The translations under genes and the position numbers were made by a program. Below are positions 54,652 to 62,133 of a stretch of DNA of 64,000 bases, piece after piece (position 1 is the stretch's first letter; each line of letters begins with the position of its first letter). Below the pieces are notes generated by a model. That model was given only the letters and a program-made list of their open reading frames with translations. It did not search any database and was not told the DNA's origin. This DNA is from Chryseobacterium turcicum (GTDB taxonomy: Bacteria > Bacteroidota > Bacteroidia > Flavobacteriales > Weeksellaceae), in contig NZ_JAJNAY010000002.1 in NCBI RefSeq assembly GCF_021010565.1, positions 1 through 64,000 on the forward strand, read 5' to 3'.

Positions 54652-55605
54652 ATGAAACCTCCTTATCAGATAACCTCACAAATTTTACTTCTAATTTCAA
54701 GTATATCCCAAAAGATAGGCGAAGTTAATGCTAGTTATTTAATTAAAAACAACCCTCAACTAAGAAAGCAGAATCAAATTAAAACAATTCATTCCTCATT
54801 AAGTATTGAGGGAAATACGCTTTCTGAAGATCAGATTACAGCAATTTTAGAAAACAAAAGAGTTTTAGGTCCTGAAAAAGATATCAATGAAGTTTTAAAT
54901 GCTTTAAAAATCTATCAAGAATTAAACAAGCTAAAATTTAGTAATGAAAAAGACTATTTGAAAGCTCACAAAACTCTAATGATTGGTCTCGTTGAAAATC
55001 CCGGAAAATACAGAACTAAAGGTGTCGGTATTTTAAAAGGTTCAAAAGTAGAACACATTGCTCCACCTTCAGAAAATGTACCCTACTTAATGAAAGATCT
55101 TTTCACTTACCTGAAAGATAATTCGCAATTGAGTTTAATAAAAAGCTGCGTATTTCATTACGAGATGGAATTTATTCATCCATTCATGGATGGAAACGGC
55201 AGAATGGGAAGACTTTGGCAGACTTTAATCTTAATGAATGAGTTTCCTATATTTGAGTTTTTACCTTTTGAAACATTGATTTCTAAAAATCAAACTCAAT
55301 ATTATCAAGCACTTTCCCAATCGGACAAAGAGGGAAATTCAACTGTATTTATAGAATATATGCTGAGAATTATTGATGAATCTTTATTAGAACTTTTAAA
55401 AAATTCTGTTCAAAAGCTTACACAAAATGATAGAATTTCAATTTTCCTAGAAAATATTAATGGAGAATTTTCTAGAAAAGATTATATGAAGAAATTTTCA
55501 GAAATTTCTTCTGCTACTGCAAGTCGTGATTTGAAAATAGCTTTAGAAAAAGGATTTATTGAGAAATTTGGTGATAAAAATTTAAGTGTTTACAGAAAGT
55601 CATAA
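54652..55605 (+). CDS. Fic family protein with C-terminal winged-helix-like region
   Basis: A 317-residue Fic enzyme, most likely transferring AMP from ATP to a protein hydroxyl. The core motif is HPFMDGNGRMGR (His176), and the class II inhibitory helix motif lies before it: SSLSIEGN (residues 48-55, [S/T]xxxE[G/N]). The last ~60 residues (ISIFLENINGEFSRKDYMKKFSEISSATASRDLKIALEKG) read as a winged helix. The frame also opens at an ATG inside the palindrome (54637), but the ATG at 54652 is preferred since the palindrome and promoter precede it. The gene probably represses itself. Confidence 0.9.
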   Translation: MKPPYQITSQILLLISSISQKIGEVNASYLIKNNPQLRKQNQIKTIHSSLSIEGNTLSEDQITAILENKRVLGPEKDINEVLNALKIYQELNKLKFSNEKDYLKAHKTLMIGLVENPGKYRTKGVGILKGSKVEHIAPPSENVPYLMKDLFTYLKDNSQLSLIKSCVFHYEMEFIHPFMDGNGRMGRLWQTLILMNEFPIFEFLPFETLISKNQTQYYQALSQSDKEGNSTVFIEYMLRIIDESLLELLKNSVQKLTQNDRISIFLENINGEFSRKDYMKKFSEISSATASRDLKIALEKGFIEKFGDKNLSVYRKS

Positions 55606-55608
55606 CAT

Positions 55609-55641
55609 AAAAAAACTTCTGCCACTTGACAGAAGTTTTTT
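55609..55641. terminator. Bidirectional terminator between fic and polA
   Basis: AAAAAAACTTCTG (55609-55621), loop of 8 nt, CAGAAGTTTTTT (55630-55641). Serves both convergent genes. Confidence 0.9.
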
Positions 55642-55653
55642 AAAACCTTTTTC

Positions 55654-58500
55654 TTAATGCGCTTCCAGCCAGTTATTCCCTACTCCAACCTCAACCAATA
55701 ACGGAACTTGTGTTTCAATAGCACTTTCCATTTCTTTTTTGATGAGGTTTGTAACGGCTTCCACTTCCTCAATTGGCGCTTCAAACAACAATTCGTCATG
55801 TACCTGAAGGAGCATTTTGGTTTGAAGATTTTGTGCTTCCAATTCTTTATCGATTTTAATCATCGCCATTTTTACAACGTCTGCTGCACTTCCCTGAACA
55901 GGAGCATTCACAGCGTTTCTTTCAGCGTGACCTCTCACAACAAAATTTCCTGAATTAATATCTTTCAGATGACGTTTTCTGCCTAAAATTGTTTCAACAT
56001 AACCTTGTTCACGAGCTTTAGCAACCTGTTCAGCCATGTAAGCTTTTAATTTTGGATACGTTTCAAAATACGCTTCAATCATTTGTTTTGCTTCCGTTCT
56101 CGACATTCCGGTTTGTTCAGCTAAAGCAAAAGCACCTTGTCCGTAAATGATTCCAAAATTTACTGTTTTTGCCTGACTTCTCTGCGTTTTGGAAACTTCT
56201 TCCAATGGAATTTTAAATAATTTCGCAGCGGTAGAAGCGTGAATATCTTCACCATCCTGAAACGCTTTGATCATATTATCTTCACCCGAAATTTCGGCTA
56301 TTAAACGCAATTCAATCTGAGAATAATCGGCAGAAATAATCTTCTTTCCTTCGCCAGAAACAAACGCTCCGCGAATTTGCTGTCCTCTCAATGTACGAAT
56401 CGGAATATTCTGTAAATTCGGATTTACACTCGCCAAACGACCTGTTGCAGCCGTTGTTTGCGAGAAGTTCGTATGAACACGATTGTCTTCTTTATCAATC
56501 TGTGACGGCAAAGCATCAACATACGTCGATTTTAATTTCTGGTATGTTCTGTATTCTAAAATATGCTGAATAATCTCATGTTTTGAAGCCAATTTCTGTA
56601 AAACATCTTCCGAAGTAGCGTATTGTCCGGTTTTTGTTTTTTTAGCTTTTGGGTCGAGCTGCATTTTTTCAAATAAAACATCACCCAATTGTCTCGGTGA
56701 GTTCATATTAAATTCTTCACCCGAAATTTCAAATATTTTAGATTCTAATTGTCTTAAATCATTCTCAAGATCGATACTTTCCTGAGCCAGCCATTTTTCA
56801 TCTAAAGAAATTCCTGCCAATTCCATTTTAGCTAAGACTTCCATCAATGGCATTTCGATGGTAAAGAAAAGCTCTTCAAGATTTTCTTTTTTCAGTTGAG
56901 GTGCAAACAATTCGTACAGCTGAAAAGTAATATCTGCATCTTCTGCTGCGTAATCAGTCTGCGTTCTCAAGTCTGCATCTCTGAAATTACCTTGATTTTT
57001 TCCTTTTTTACCAATAATGGTTTCTATCGAAACGGGTTTATAGTTTAAATAAACTTCCGAAAGATAATCCATTCCGTGTCTTCCGTCAGGATTTAAAAGG
57101 TAATGCGCAATCATGGTATCGAACATCGCTCCTTTTACCGTTACATTATATTTTTGAAGAACTTTATAATCGTATTTTAAGTTGTGAGCAATTTTTACTA
57201 AATCTTCCTTTTCAAAAAACGGTCTGAAAATTTCCAAAGTCTGTAAAACTTCACCCTGATCTTCGGAAAACGGAATATAATACGCCAAACCTTTTTTGTA
57301 AGAAAAACTCATCCCAACCAACTCAGCTTCCAATTCGTTTAGCGATGTTGTTTCTGTATCAAAACAGACAGCTTTTTGTTGTAATAAATTTTGAACTAAA
57401 ATTTTCTGCGCTTTCGGATTGTCTACAAATTGATACAAATGGTCGTTTTCTGTAATCGTAGATTTTGTGGTAGTTGCTTGATCCAACTCTTCATAAGTCG
57501 CAAAAAGATCGAGTTGACCGACATTAGCTGCCACTTTCTGTTGAGGAGTTTGAGGAGATTCTGTCTCGCTTTCCTTATTTTTATTAGATTTTGCAGCAAC
57601 AATTTCTGAGGGAGCAAAAGCACGATACAGATTTTCGTATAATCTTGTAAATTCAATTTCGTCGAAAACTACTTTTACTTTTTCAAAATCAGGAGTTTCA
57701 AGGTCGTATTGTTCTTGGTGAAATTCTACAGGCGCATCACAGATAATCGTGGCCAATTTTTTAGATAAAATCCCACGTTCTGCTGAAGCTTCGATTTTTT
57801 CTTTAATCTTACCTTTCAGTTTGTCTGTATTGGCTAAAAGATTTTCGATGTTACCAAATTCTTGCAAGAATTTCATCGCCGTTTTTTCACCAACTCCATC
57901 CAATCCTGGAATATTGTCAACCGCATCTCCCATCATGGCAAGAAAATCAATGACCTGTTTTGGATCTTTAATGCCATATTTGGCATTCACTTCATCAACG
58001 CCTAAAATTTCTATTTCGCCTCCTTTTGATGAAGGCTTATACATTTTTATTTTATCAGTCACCAACTGCGCAAAATCTTTGTCTGGAGTAACCATAAAAG
58101 TGGTGTATCCTTCTTTTTCAGCTTTACAGGCAATGGTTCCTATAATATCATCAGCTTCATACCCTTCAACACCCAAATACGGAATATGCATCGCATCTAA
58201 AATCCTATGAAGATATGGGATTGCAATTTTTATCGCTTCCGGAGTTTCACTTCTGTTGGCTTTGTATTCTGCAAAATCATCTGTTCTTACACTTGCCTTA
58301 CCCACATCAAAGACAACAGCTAAGTGAGTCGGTTTTTCTCTTCTAATTAATTCAATCAAAGAATTGGTAAAACCAAAAATTGCTGATGTGTCAATTCCTG
58401 TACTTGTAATTCTTGGACTTCTGATCAATGCATAATATCCTCTGAAAATCATCGCATACGCATCGATGAGAAAAAGCCTTTTATCTTGTGTTGCCTCCAT
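55654..58500 (-). CDS. polA: DNA polymerase I
   Basis: Replication and repair polymerase, 948 residues. Three parts: the N-terminal 5'-3' exonuclease (RLFLIDAYAMIFRGYYAL, YEADDIIGT, PGLDGVGEKTA); a 3'-5' proofreading domain with intact acidic residues (CFDTETTSLN, IAHNLKYDYKVL, YAAEDADITFQLY); and the family A polymerase (ISADYSQIELRLIA, RSQAKTVNFGIIYG, LLQVHDELLFE). The exonuclease domain is thus active, unlike in some bacteria. The frame is open to 58545, but the ATG at 58500 gives the standard start and two -7 elements lie upstream of it. Confidence 0.96.
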   Translation of the reverse strand: MEATQDKRLFLIDAYAMIFRGYYALIRSPRITSTGIDTSAIFGFTNSLIELIRREKPTHLAVVFDVGKASVRTDDFAEYKANRSETPEAIKIAIPYLHRILDAMHIPYLGVEGYEADDIIGTIACKAEKEGYTTFMVTPDKDFAQLVTDKIKMYKPSSKGGEIEILGVDEVNAKYGIKDPKQVIDFLAMMGDAVDNIPGLDGVGEKTAMKFLQEFGNIENLLANTDKLKGKIKEKIEASAERGILSKKLATIICDAPVEFHQEQYDLETPDFEKVKVVFDEIEFTRLYENLYRAFAPSEIVAAKSNKNKESETESPQTPQQKVAANVGQLDLFATYEELDQATTTKSTITENDHLYQFVDNPKAQKILVQNLLQQKAVCFDTETTSLNELEAELVGMSFSYKKGLAYYIPFSEDQGEVLQTLEIFRPFFEKEDLVKIAHNLKYDYKVLQKYNVTVKGAMFDTMIAHYLLNPDGRHGMDYLSEVYLNYKPVSIETIIGKKGKNQGNFRDADLRTQTDYAAEDADITFQLYELFAPQLKKENLEELFFTIEMPLMEVLAKMELAGISLDEKWLAQESIDLENDLRQLESKIFEISGEEFNMNSPRQLGDVLFEKMQLDPKAKKTKTGQYATSEDVLQKLASKHEIIQHILEYRTYQKLKSTYVDALPSQIDKEDNRVHTNFSQTTAATGRLASVNPNLQNIPIRTLRGQQIRGAFVSGEGKKIISADYSQIELRLIAEISGEDNMIKAFQDGEDIHASTAAKLFKIPLEEVSKTQRSQAKTVNFGIIYGQGAFALAEQTGMSRTEAKQMIEAYFETYPKLKAYMAEQVAKAREQGYVETILGRKRHLKDINSGNFVVRGHAERNAVNAPVQGSAADVVKMAMIKIDKELEAQNLQTKMLLQVHDELLFEAPIEEVEAVTNLIKKEMESAIETQVPLLVEVGVGNNWLEAH

Positions 58501-58515
58501 ATTTTGAATAATCAA

Positions 58516-58523
58516 CAAATATA
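58516..58523 (-). promoter_or_regulatory. -7 promoter element of polA, proximal
   Basis: Minus-strand TATATTTG, 15 bp before the ATG at 58500. Confidence 0.4.
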
Positions 58524-58542
58524 TGAAATCGGGATGAGTGGT

Positions 58543-58550
58543 CAAAGATA
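58543..58550 (-). promoter_or_regulatory. -7 promoter element of polA, distal
   Basis: Minus-strand TATCTTTG, 42 bp before the ATG at 58500. Either or both sites may be used. Confidence 0.5.
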
Positions 58551-58724
58551 AAGAATGGTGATGAGATGATTGATTAAGATTATTTTGTACGTCAAGTCAA
58601 GTGAAATTCTGAAAGAATTTTATATCGAGAATTAAAGTTTTTTTTCATTAAGAGTAGAAATAAAATTGTTTTGCGTGTGGATATTATTTATTTTTAGAGA
58701 AAATATAGTTTTGATTGATGGATT

Positions 58725-58756
58725 GCGTGAAGCCAAACGTTAACTGTAATTTTATA
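58725..58756. repeat. Left boundary of the orphan cassette (CGTTAACTGT)
   Basis: GCGTGAAGCC, AAA, CGTTAACTGT (58738-58747), AATTTTATA. It matches the right boundary at 60332-60364 (CGCAAAGCC...CGTTAACTGT...GATTATATA). Only the last ~30 bp of the long palindrome found on the right side are present on this side. Confidence 0.6.
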
Positions 58757-58789
58757 GTATAAACCTTAATAAATTTAACATAACATTTT

Positions 58790-60157
58790 ATGAGTTGTAA
58801 TGTATACATCAAAAAAAACGATCTTGATTTAAATCCAGATAATATTATTAAAGAAAAAATTTTAACCTTTTATAATAACAAAGGAATAACTTTATTTGAA
58901 TGCAACGAATTAGAGGTAACACCATCTCAGCTAACAAATAATTTCATTAATCAAGATATAGACAAATTTATATTTGACTTTAATATTTTTAGTGATAACA
59001 GAGTTGCTAAAAAAATCATAGAAGAAAAATTTATTTGCGCAATAAAAGACATTAATTTATTTTTAAATTATGTAGAAAAAGAAAAACTAATTGAAGATAA
59101 GTTGGTTTTCTTAACAAAAAATTTAAACAATTTTAAAAAAGGTGATGTTTTTTTAGTTAGAAAAACAAACCTAACAGAATTATATTTTCACTTCTACAAT
59201 GAGAATATTTACAACTATAATTTGGTTAAATATAATGTAAATATTGAAAAATATACAAATATGAAATTCGCATTTGAACCATTAACTTTAACCGCACTAT
59301 TAAGTGCTGCTGCAATTGGCTTTGCGGAAGCAATTGGTTCAAATGCTGCCTCAAGTATATATGCTTCTATATTCCCCGACACACTTCCTTCTTTTAATGA
59401 AAAAACTTTAAAACAGCTATCCAACGTTATTAAAAAGTCTATACGAGAAGAAGCTATCAATGAAATAAAAAATGAGGCTGAACATATAAATTACTGGTTT
59501 AAAACACTCTACACTGATAGAAAAAATACACTATTTAAAAAATATGATGGAAAATTAAACTATAATGCTAAGAAAGATCTTTACGATATGTTGTATAATC
59601 AAAATATTGAAATAGATAATAAAATTATACCAAGGTTAAATTTCATTAAAGACAAAGAATTAAAAAATGCAGAAATGTTTAGTATATTTATGCTTTTAGC
59701 TACTCAACAGTTTTTTATTATGGCTGAAATGATCGATTTAGATCCAGAAGCAACCATTGATAGTCCTTCAAGTATAGAAACAACATTAAAATCATATATA
59801 AAGCATTACTCTAAAAGAATTGAAGACGTATTATGGGAAATAACAGAAATCAGGAAACAATATGTTATAAAATCAGAGGGAAATGAAGGATGTCAAAGAG
59901 AAGTAAAACCACCACATGCAATATGGGGATGTGTTTGGTATTATCGATTTGAAGATAAAATAAACAACTACTCTCAAAAATTTCGAAATGAAGAGAGAGG
60001 TAAAAATGAAACATCTGAAAAACCAGAAAGTGCAGTGATAACTAGAAACAGAAAGTATAATGAATATATTGAAAATTTAAATGTTATAAACAACAATGAA
60101 TTAGATGATCCTTTATCTAAAATTAAAGCATGGAAAAGTACTTTTAAAGTTGATTAA
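58790..60157 (+). CDS. Orphan protein with Cry endotoxin domain I-like helical region
   Basis: A 455-residue protein, very A/T-rich DNA, no signal peptide. Residues 1-160 are an alpha/beta-looking region that I do not recognise. Residues ~160-200 are Ala/Gly-rich and hydrophobic (LTALLSAAAIGFAEAIG, ...YASIFPD), then amphipathic helices follow: LKQLSNVIKKSIREEAINEI, INYWFKTLYTD, MFSIFMLLATQQFFIMAEMI, and SYIKHYSKRIEDVLWEI. This order and spacing resemble the helices of Cry delta-endotoxin domain I (QIEQLINQRI..., QAANLHL..., Y--LI-NYTDY). No domain II or III is present. Pore formation is inferred only. The gene lies alone between matching boundary repeats. Confidence 0.5.
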   Translation: MSCNVYIKKNDLDLNPDNIIKEKILTFYNNKGITLFECNELEVTPSQLTNNFINQDIDKFIFDFNIFSDNRVAKKIIEEKFICAIKDINLFLNYVEKEKLIEDKLVFLTKNLNNFKKGDVFLVRKTNLTELYFHFYNENIYNYNLVKYNVNIEKYTNMKFAFEPLTLTALLSAAAIGFAEAIGSNAASSIYASIFPDTLPSFNEKTLKQLSNVIKKSIREEAINEIKNEAEHINYWFKTLYTDRKNTLFKKYDGKLNYNAKKDLYDMLYNQNIEIDNKIIPRLNFIKDKELKNAEMFSIFMLLATQQFFIMAEMIDLDPEATIDSPSSIETTLKSYIKHYSKRIEDVLWEITEIRKQYVIKSEGNEGCQREVKPPHAIWGCVWYYRFEDKINNYSQKFRNEERGKNETSEKPESAVITRNRKYNEYIENLNVINNNELDDPLSKIKAWKSTFKVD

Positions 60158-60161
60158 AGAA

Positions 60162-60358
60162 ACTACAGTTAATAGGTTTTGCAAAATGCGGAGTTAATTA
60201 CAAAGCTAAACTTCTACTCCATTTATTCCGCAAATTGCTTTTCATATTGATTATTTTATTAATTTAGACAATATGAAAAAGCATTTGCTTCGATTGGAAT
60301 CCTTGAACTTTTTGTTCTTATTCCCGCACTTCGCAAAGCCTTTTCCGTTAACTGTGAT
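60162..60358. repeat. Long imperfect palindrome, attC-like, right boundary of the cassette
   Basis: About 195 nt that fold back on themselves. The left half has ACAGTTAATAG, TTTTGCAAAATGCGG, ATTCC, GCTTTTCATATTG; the right half, read in reverse complement, has ACAGTTAACGG, CTTTGCGAAGTGCGG, ATTCC, GCTTTTTCATATTG. The arms match along their whole length with small unpaired bases. It begins 4 bp after the orphan gene's stop. Ends carry AGTTAAT and GTTAACT. Confidence 0.7.
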
Positions 60359-60565
60359 TATATAAATAATGGATAATCAAAATATAGCACTCAATAGGTA
60401 ACACAAGACAAAATATTATCGAAGAAAAAATTTATAGATGAATAATCATTATAAAGTTCTCGATACAAAATTATTTTAGAATCCCATTCGAATTGACGAA
60501 TGTTCAATTTAATTCTAAAGCGTACAAAACACGTTTTTAGCAGACATCCTTTCGAAAAAAATTCT

Positions 60566-60573
60566 TAAATTTG
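60566..60573 (+). promoter_or_regulatory. -7 promoter element of the tyrA leader
   Basis: TAAATTTG, only 5 bp before the leader-peptide GTG at 60578, so the leader mRNA may be (almost) leaderless. Confidence 0.55.
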
Positions 60574-60577
60574 CACT

Positions 60578-60631
60578 GTGAATACAAACAAGACATATTA
60601 TTACGGAATTTTTAACTCAGATTTGGGATAA
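60578..60631 (+). CDS. tyrA leader peptide with three Tyr codons
   Basis: GTG-started frame of 17 codons: MNTNKTYYYGIFNSDLG, then TAA. Three tandem Tyr codons (TAT TAT TAC) and one Phe codon precede a strong terminator (60653-60679) and the tyrA gene. This is the layout of a transcription attenuator that senses charged tRNA-Tyr: scarce Tyr-tRNA would stall the ribosome on the Tyr codons. Too short for routine gene prediction. The start codon lies at or near the expected transcription start, so leaderless translation is likely. Confidence 0.75.
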   Translation: MNTNKTYYYGIFNSDLG

Positions 60632-60652
60632 GGATTTCTTGTATATATAACT

Positions 60653-60681
60653 AAAACCTCGTCCTTTGGGCGAGGTTTTTT
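60653..60681 (+). terminator. Attenuator terminator before tyrA
   Basis: AAAACCTCGTCC (60653-60664), loop TTT, GGGCGAGGTTTT (60668-60679), T run. The stem is almost fully paired. It lies between the leader peptide and tyrA, so it must be bypassed for tyrA expression. Confidence 0.85.
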
Positions 60682-60700
60682 ATTTTTAAAATTTAAACAA

Positions 60701-61543
60701 ATGAAAATAAGTATCATTGGTGTGGGGCTAATTGGAGGATCAATTGCCTTAAAATTAAAACAGAAAAAAACAGCAGATTTCATTTATGGAATCGATAATA
60801 ATACAGAAAACCTTAATGAAGCTTTAGCCTTAAATATCATTAATGAAAAAGCAGATTTAGAAACAGGAATTAAAAATTCAGATTTGGTGATTATTGCCAT
60901 TCCTGTAGATTCGGCGAGGAAAATTCTTCCTAAAGTTTTAGATTTAATTTCGGATCAGCAAACCGTGATGGATGTTGGTTCTACAAAATCAGGAATTGTA
61001 GATGCTGTAAAAAATCATCCTAAAAGGTCGAGATTTGTGGCTTTTCACCCGATGTGGGGAACCGAAAATCATGGTCCCAAATCTGCTGTAGCCGAAAGTT
61101 TTTCAGGGAAAGCCGGCGTGATTTGCAATCGTGAAGAATCTGCGAAAGATGCTTTAGAATTGGTAGAAAATGTGGTAAAAAGTCTCGAAATGCATCCCAT
61201 TTATATGAATGCAGATGACCATGACATCCACACCGCATATATTTCGCATATTTCACACATTACGTCTTACGCTTTAGCCAATACCGTTTTGGAAAAGGAA
61301 AAAGAAGAAGATACTATTTTTCAATTGGCGAGTTCTGGATTTTCAAGTACGGTACGTTTGGCAAAATCTCATCCTGAAATGTGGGTTCCAATTTTTAAAC
61401 AAAACAAAGAGAATGTACTTGACGTTTTGAATGAACATATCTCACAACTAAGAAAATTCAAATCTGCTTTGGAAAAAGACAATTTTGAATATTTGGAAGA
61501 ATTGATTATCAATGCCAACAGAATTCGAGGAATTTTAAAATAA
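60701..61543 (+). CDS. tyrA: Prephenate dehydrogenase
   Basis: Makes 4-hydroxyphenylpyruvate from prephenate in tyrosine synthesis. Residues 1-13 hold the NAD-binding GVGLIGGSIALKL; the substrate region has DVGSTKSGIVDAVKNH, FHPMWGTENHGPKSA, and the helical ISHISHITSYALANT segment. 280 residues, without a fused chorismate mutase or ACT domain. Its leader contains a Tyr-rich peptide and a terminator, so expression should fall when tyrosine is plentiful. Confidence 0.92.
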   Translation: MKISIIGVGLIGGSIALKLKQKKTADFIYGIDNNTENLNEALALNIINEKADLETGIKNSDLVIIAIPVDSARKILPKVLDLISDQQTVMDVGSTKSGIVDAVKNHPKRSRFVAFHPMWGTENHGPKSAVAESFSGKAGVICNREESAKDALELVENVVKSLEMHPIYMNADDHDIHTAYISHISHITSYALANTVLEKEKEEDTIFQLASSGFSSTVRLAKSHPEMWVPIFKQNKENVLDVLNEHISQLRKFKSALEKDNFEYLEELIINANRIRGILK

Positions 61544-61551
61544 GCAAGCTC

Positions 61552-61725
61552 ATTTTTTTAACGCAAAGGTTCCACATCAAAGCTCTAAACCTTAGCGAGC
61601 AAAGATGAATCAACGAGTTGATTTGATAAAGCTCTATTTTCAAGCTTTGCGAAACAAATTTTATTTGTCTTTGCTTTCCTAAAATTAAGAATAGAAAATA
61701 AAATCTTTGCGTTTAAATTCCATAT
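61552..61725. repeat. Related inverted-repeat element with ends TTTAACGCAAAG
   Basis: Left end TTTTTTTAACGCAAAGG, right end ATCTTTGCGTTTAAATT. Inside are further AAAGCTCTA, AAGCTTTGCG words. Similar in plan and end sequence to the elements at 31863 and 45999. It covers most of the 61544-61740 spacer. Confidence 0.55.
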
Positions 61726-61744
61726 AATCAAACTTAAATTAGAC

Positions 61745-61774
61745 AAAAACTTCCCTTATCAGGAAGTTTTTTTA
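61745..61774 (+). terminator. Terminator of the tyrA transcript
   Basis: AAAAACTTCC (61745-61754), loop of 7 nt, GGAAGTTTTT (61762-61771), T run. Confidence 0.88.
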
Positions 61775-61793
61775 GTTTTAATTTAAAACTAAA

Positions 61794-61831
61794 TTTTAAC
61801 TTTATTAAAATATTTTTTAACTTTATTAAAA
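61794..61831 (+). promoter_or_regulatory. Tandem direct repeat upstream of the DUF2089 operon
   Basis: TTTTAACTTTATTAAAA at 61794-61810 and again at 61815-61831, exactly 21 bp apart, just upstream of the -7 element at 61839. The spacing equals two helical turns. Confidence 0.5.
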
Positions 61832-61838
61832 ATAATAT

Positions 61839-61846
61839 TACATTTG
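61839..61846 (+). promoter_or_regulatory. -7 promoter element of the DUF2089 operon
   Basis: TACATTTG, 15 bp before the ATG at 61862. Confidence 0.55.
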
Positions 61847-61861
61847 TAAAAACAAAATTCA

Positions 61862-62128
61862 ATGAAACTTCCTATAATTTGTCCGAGTTGTGATCATACA
61901 CTCAACGTAAGTCAAATGAAATGCTCCGATTGCGGAACTAGTGTGAACGGAGATTATGAACTTCCTGTTTTTCTAAAACTCAACCGAGATGAGCAGGATT
62001 TTATTTTAAACTTTTTTCTTTCCAGCGGAAGCATTAAAGAAATGGCAAAACAGGCAGAGCTTTCTTATCCGACGATGAGAAATAAAATGGACGATTTAAT
62101 CAAAAAAATTGATCAATTAAAAAAATAA
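61862..62128 (+). CDS. DUF2089 family zinc-ribbon/HTH protein
   Basis: An 88-residue protein with two cysteine pairs at the start (CPSCDHTL and CSDCGTSV), a zinc ribbon, followed by a helical region FILNFFLSSGSIKEMAKQAELSYPTMRNKMDDLI that looks like a helix-turn-helix. Members of DUF2089 are probably transcription regulators that control the operon in which they lie. A membrane protein gene begins 5 bp after it. Confidence 0.85.
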   Translation: MKLPIICPSCDHTLNVSQMKCSDCGTSVNGDYELPVFLKLNRDEQDFILNFFLSSGSIKEMAKQAELSYPTMRNKMDDLIKKIDQLKK

Positions 62129-62133
62129 CACCT

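Noticed and set aside
57749..58210. 153-codon plus-strand frame
   Set aside because: Antisense to the 5'-3' exonuclease part of polA; no signature.
58551..60565. Search for an integrase or recombinase beside the cassette-like orphan
   Set aside because: None was found; neighbours are polA and tyrA. The attC-like site can only be called cassette-like.
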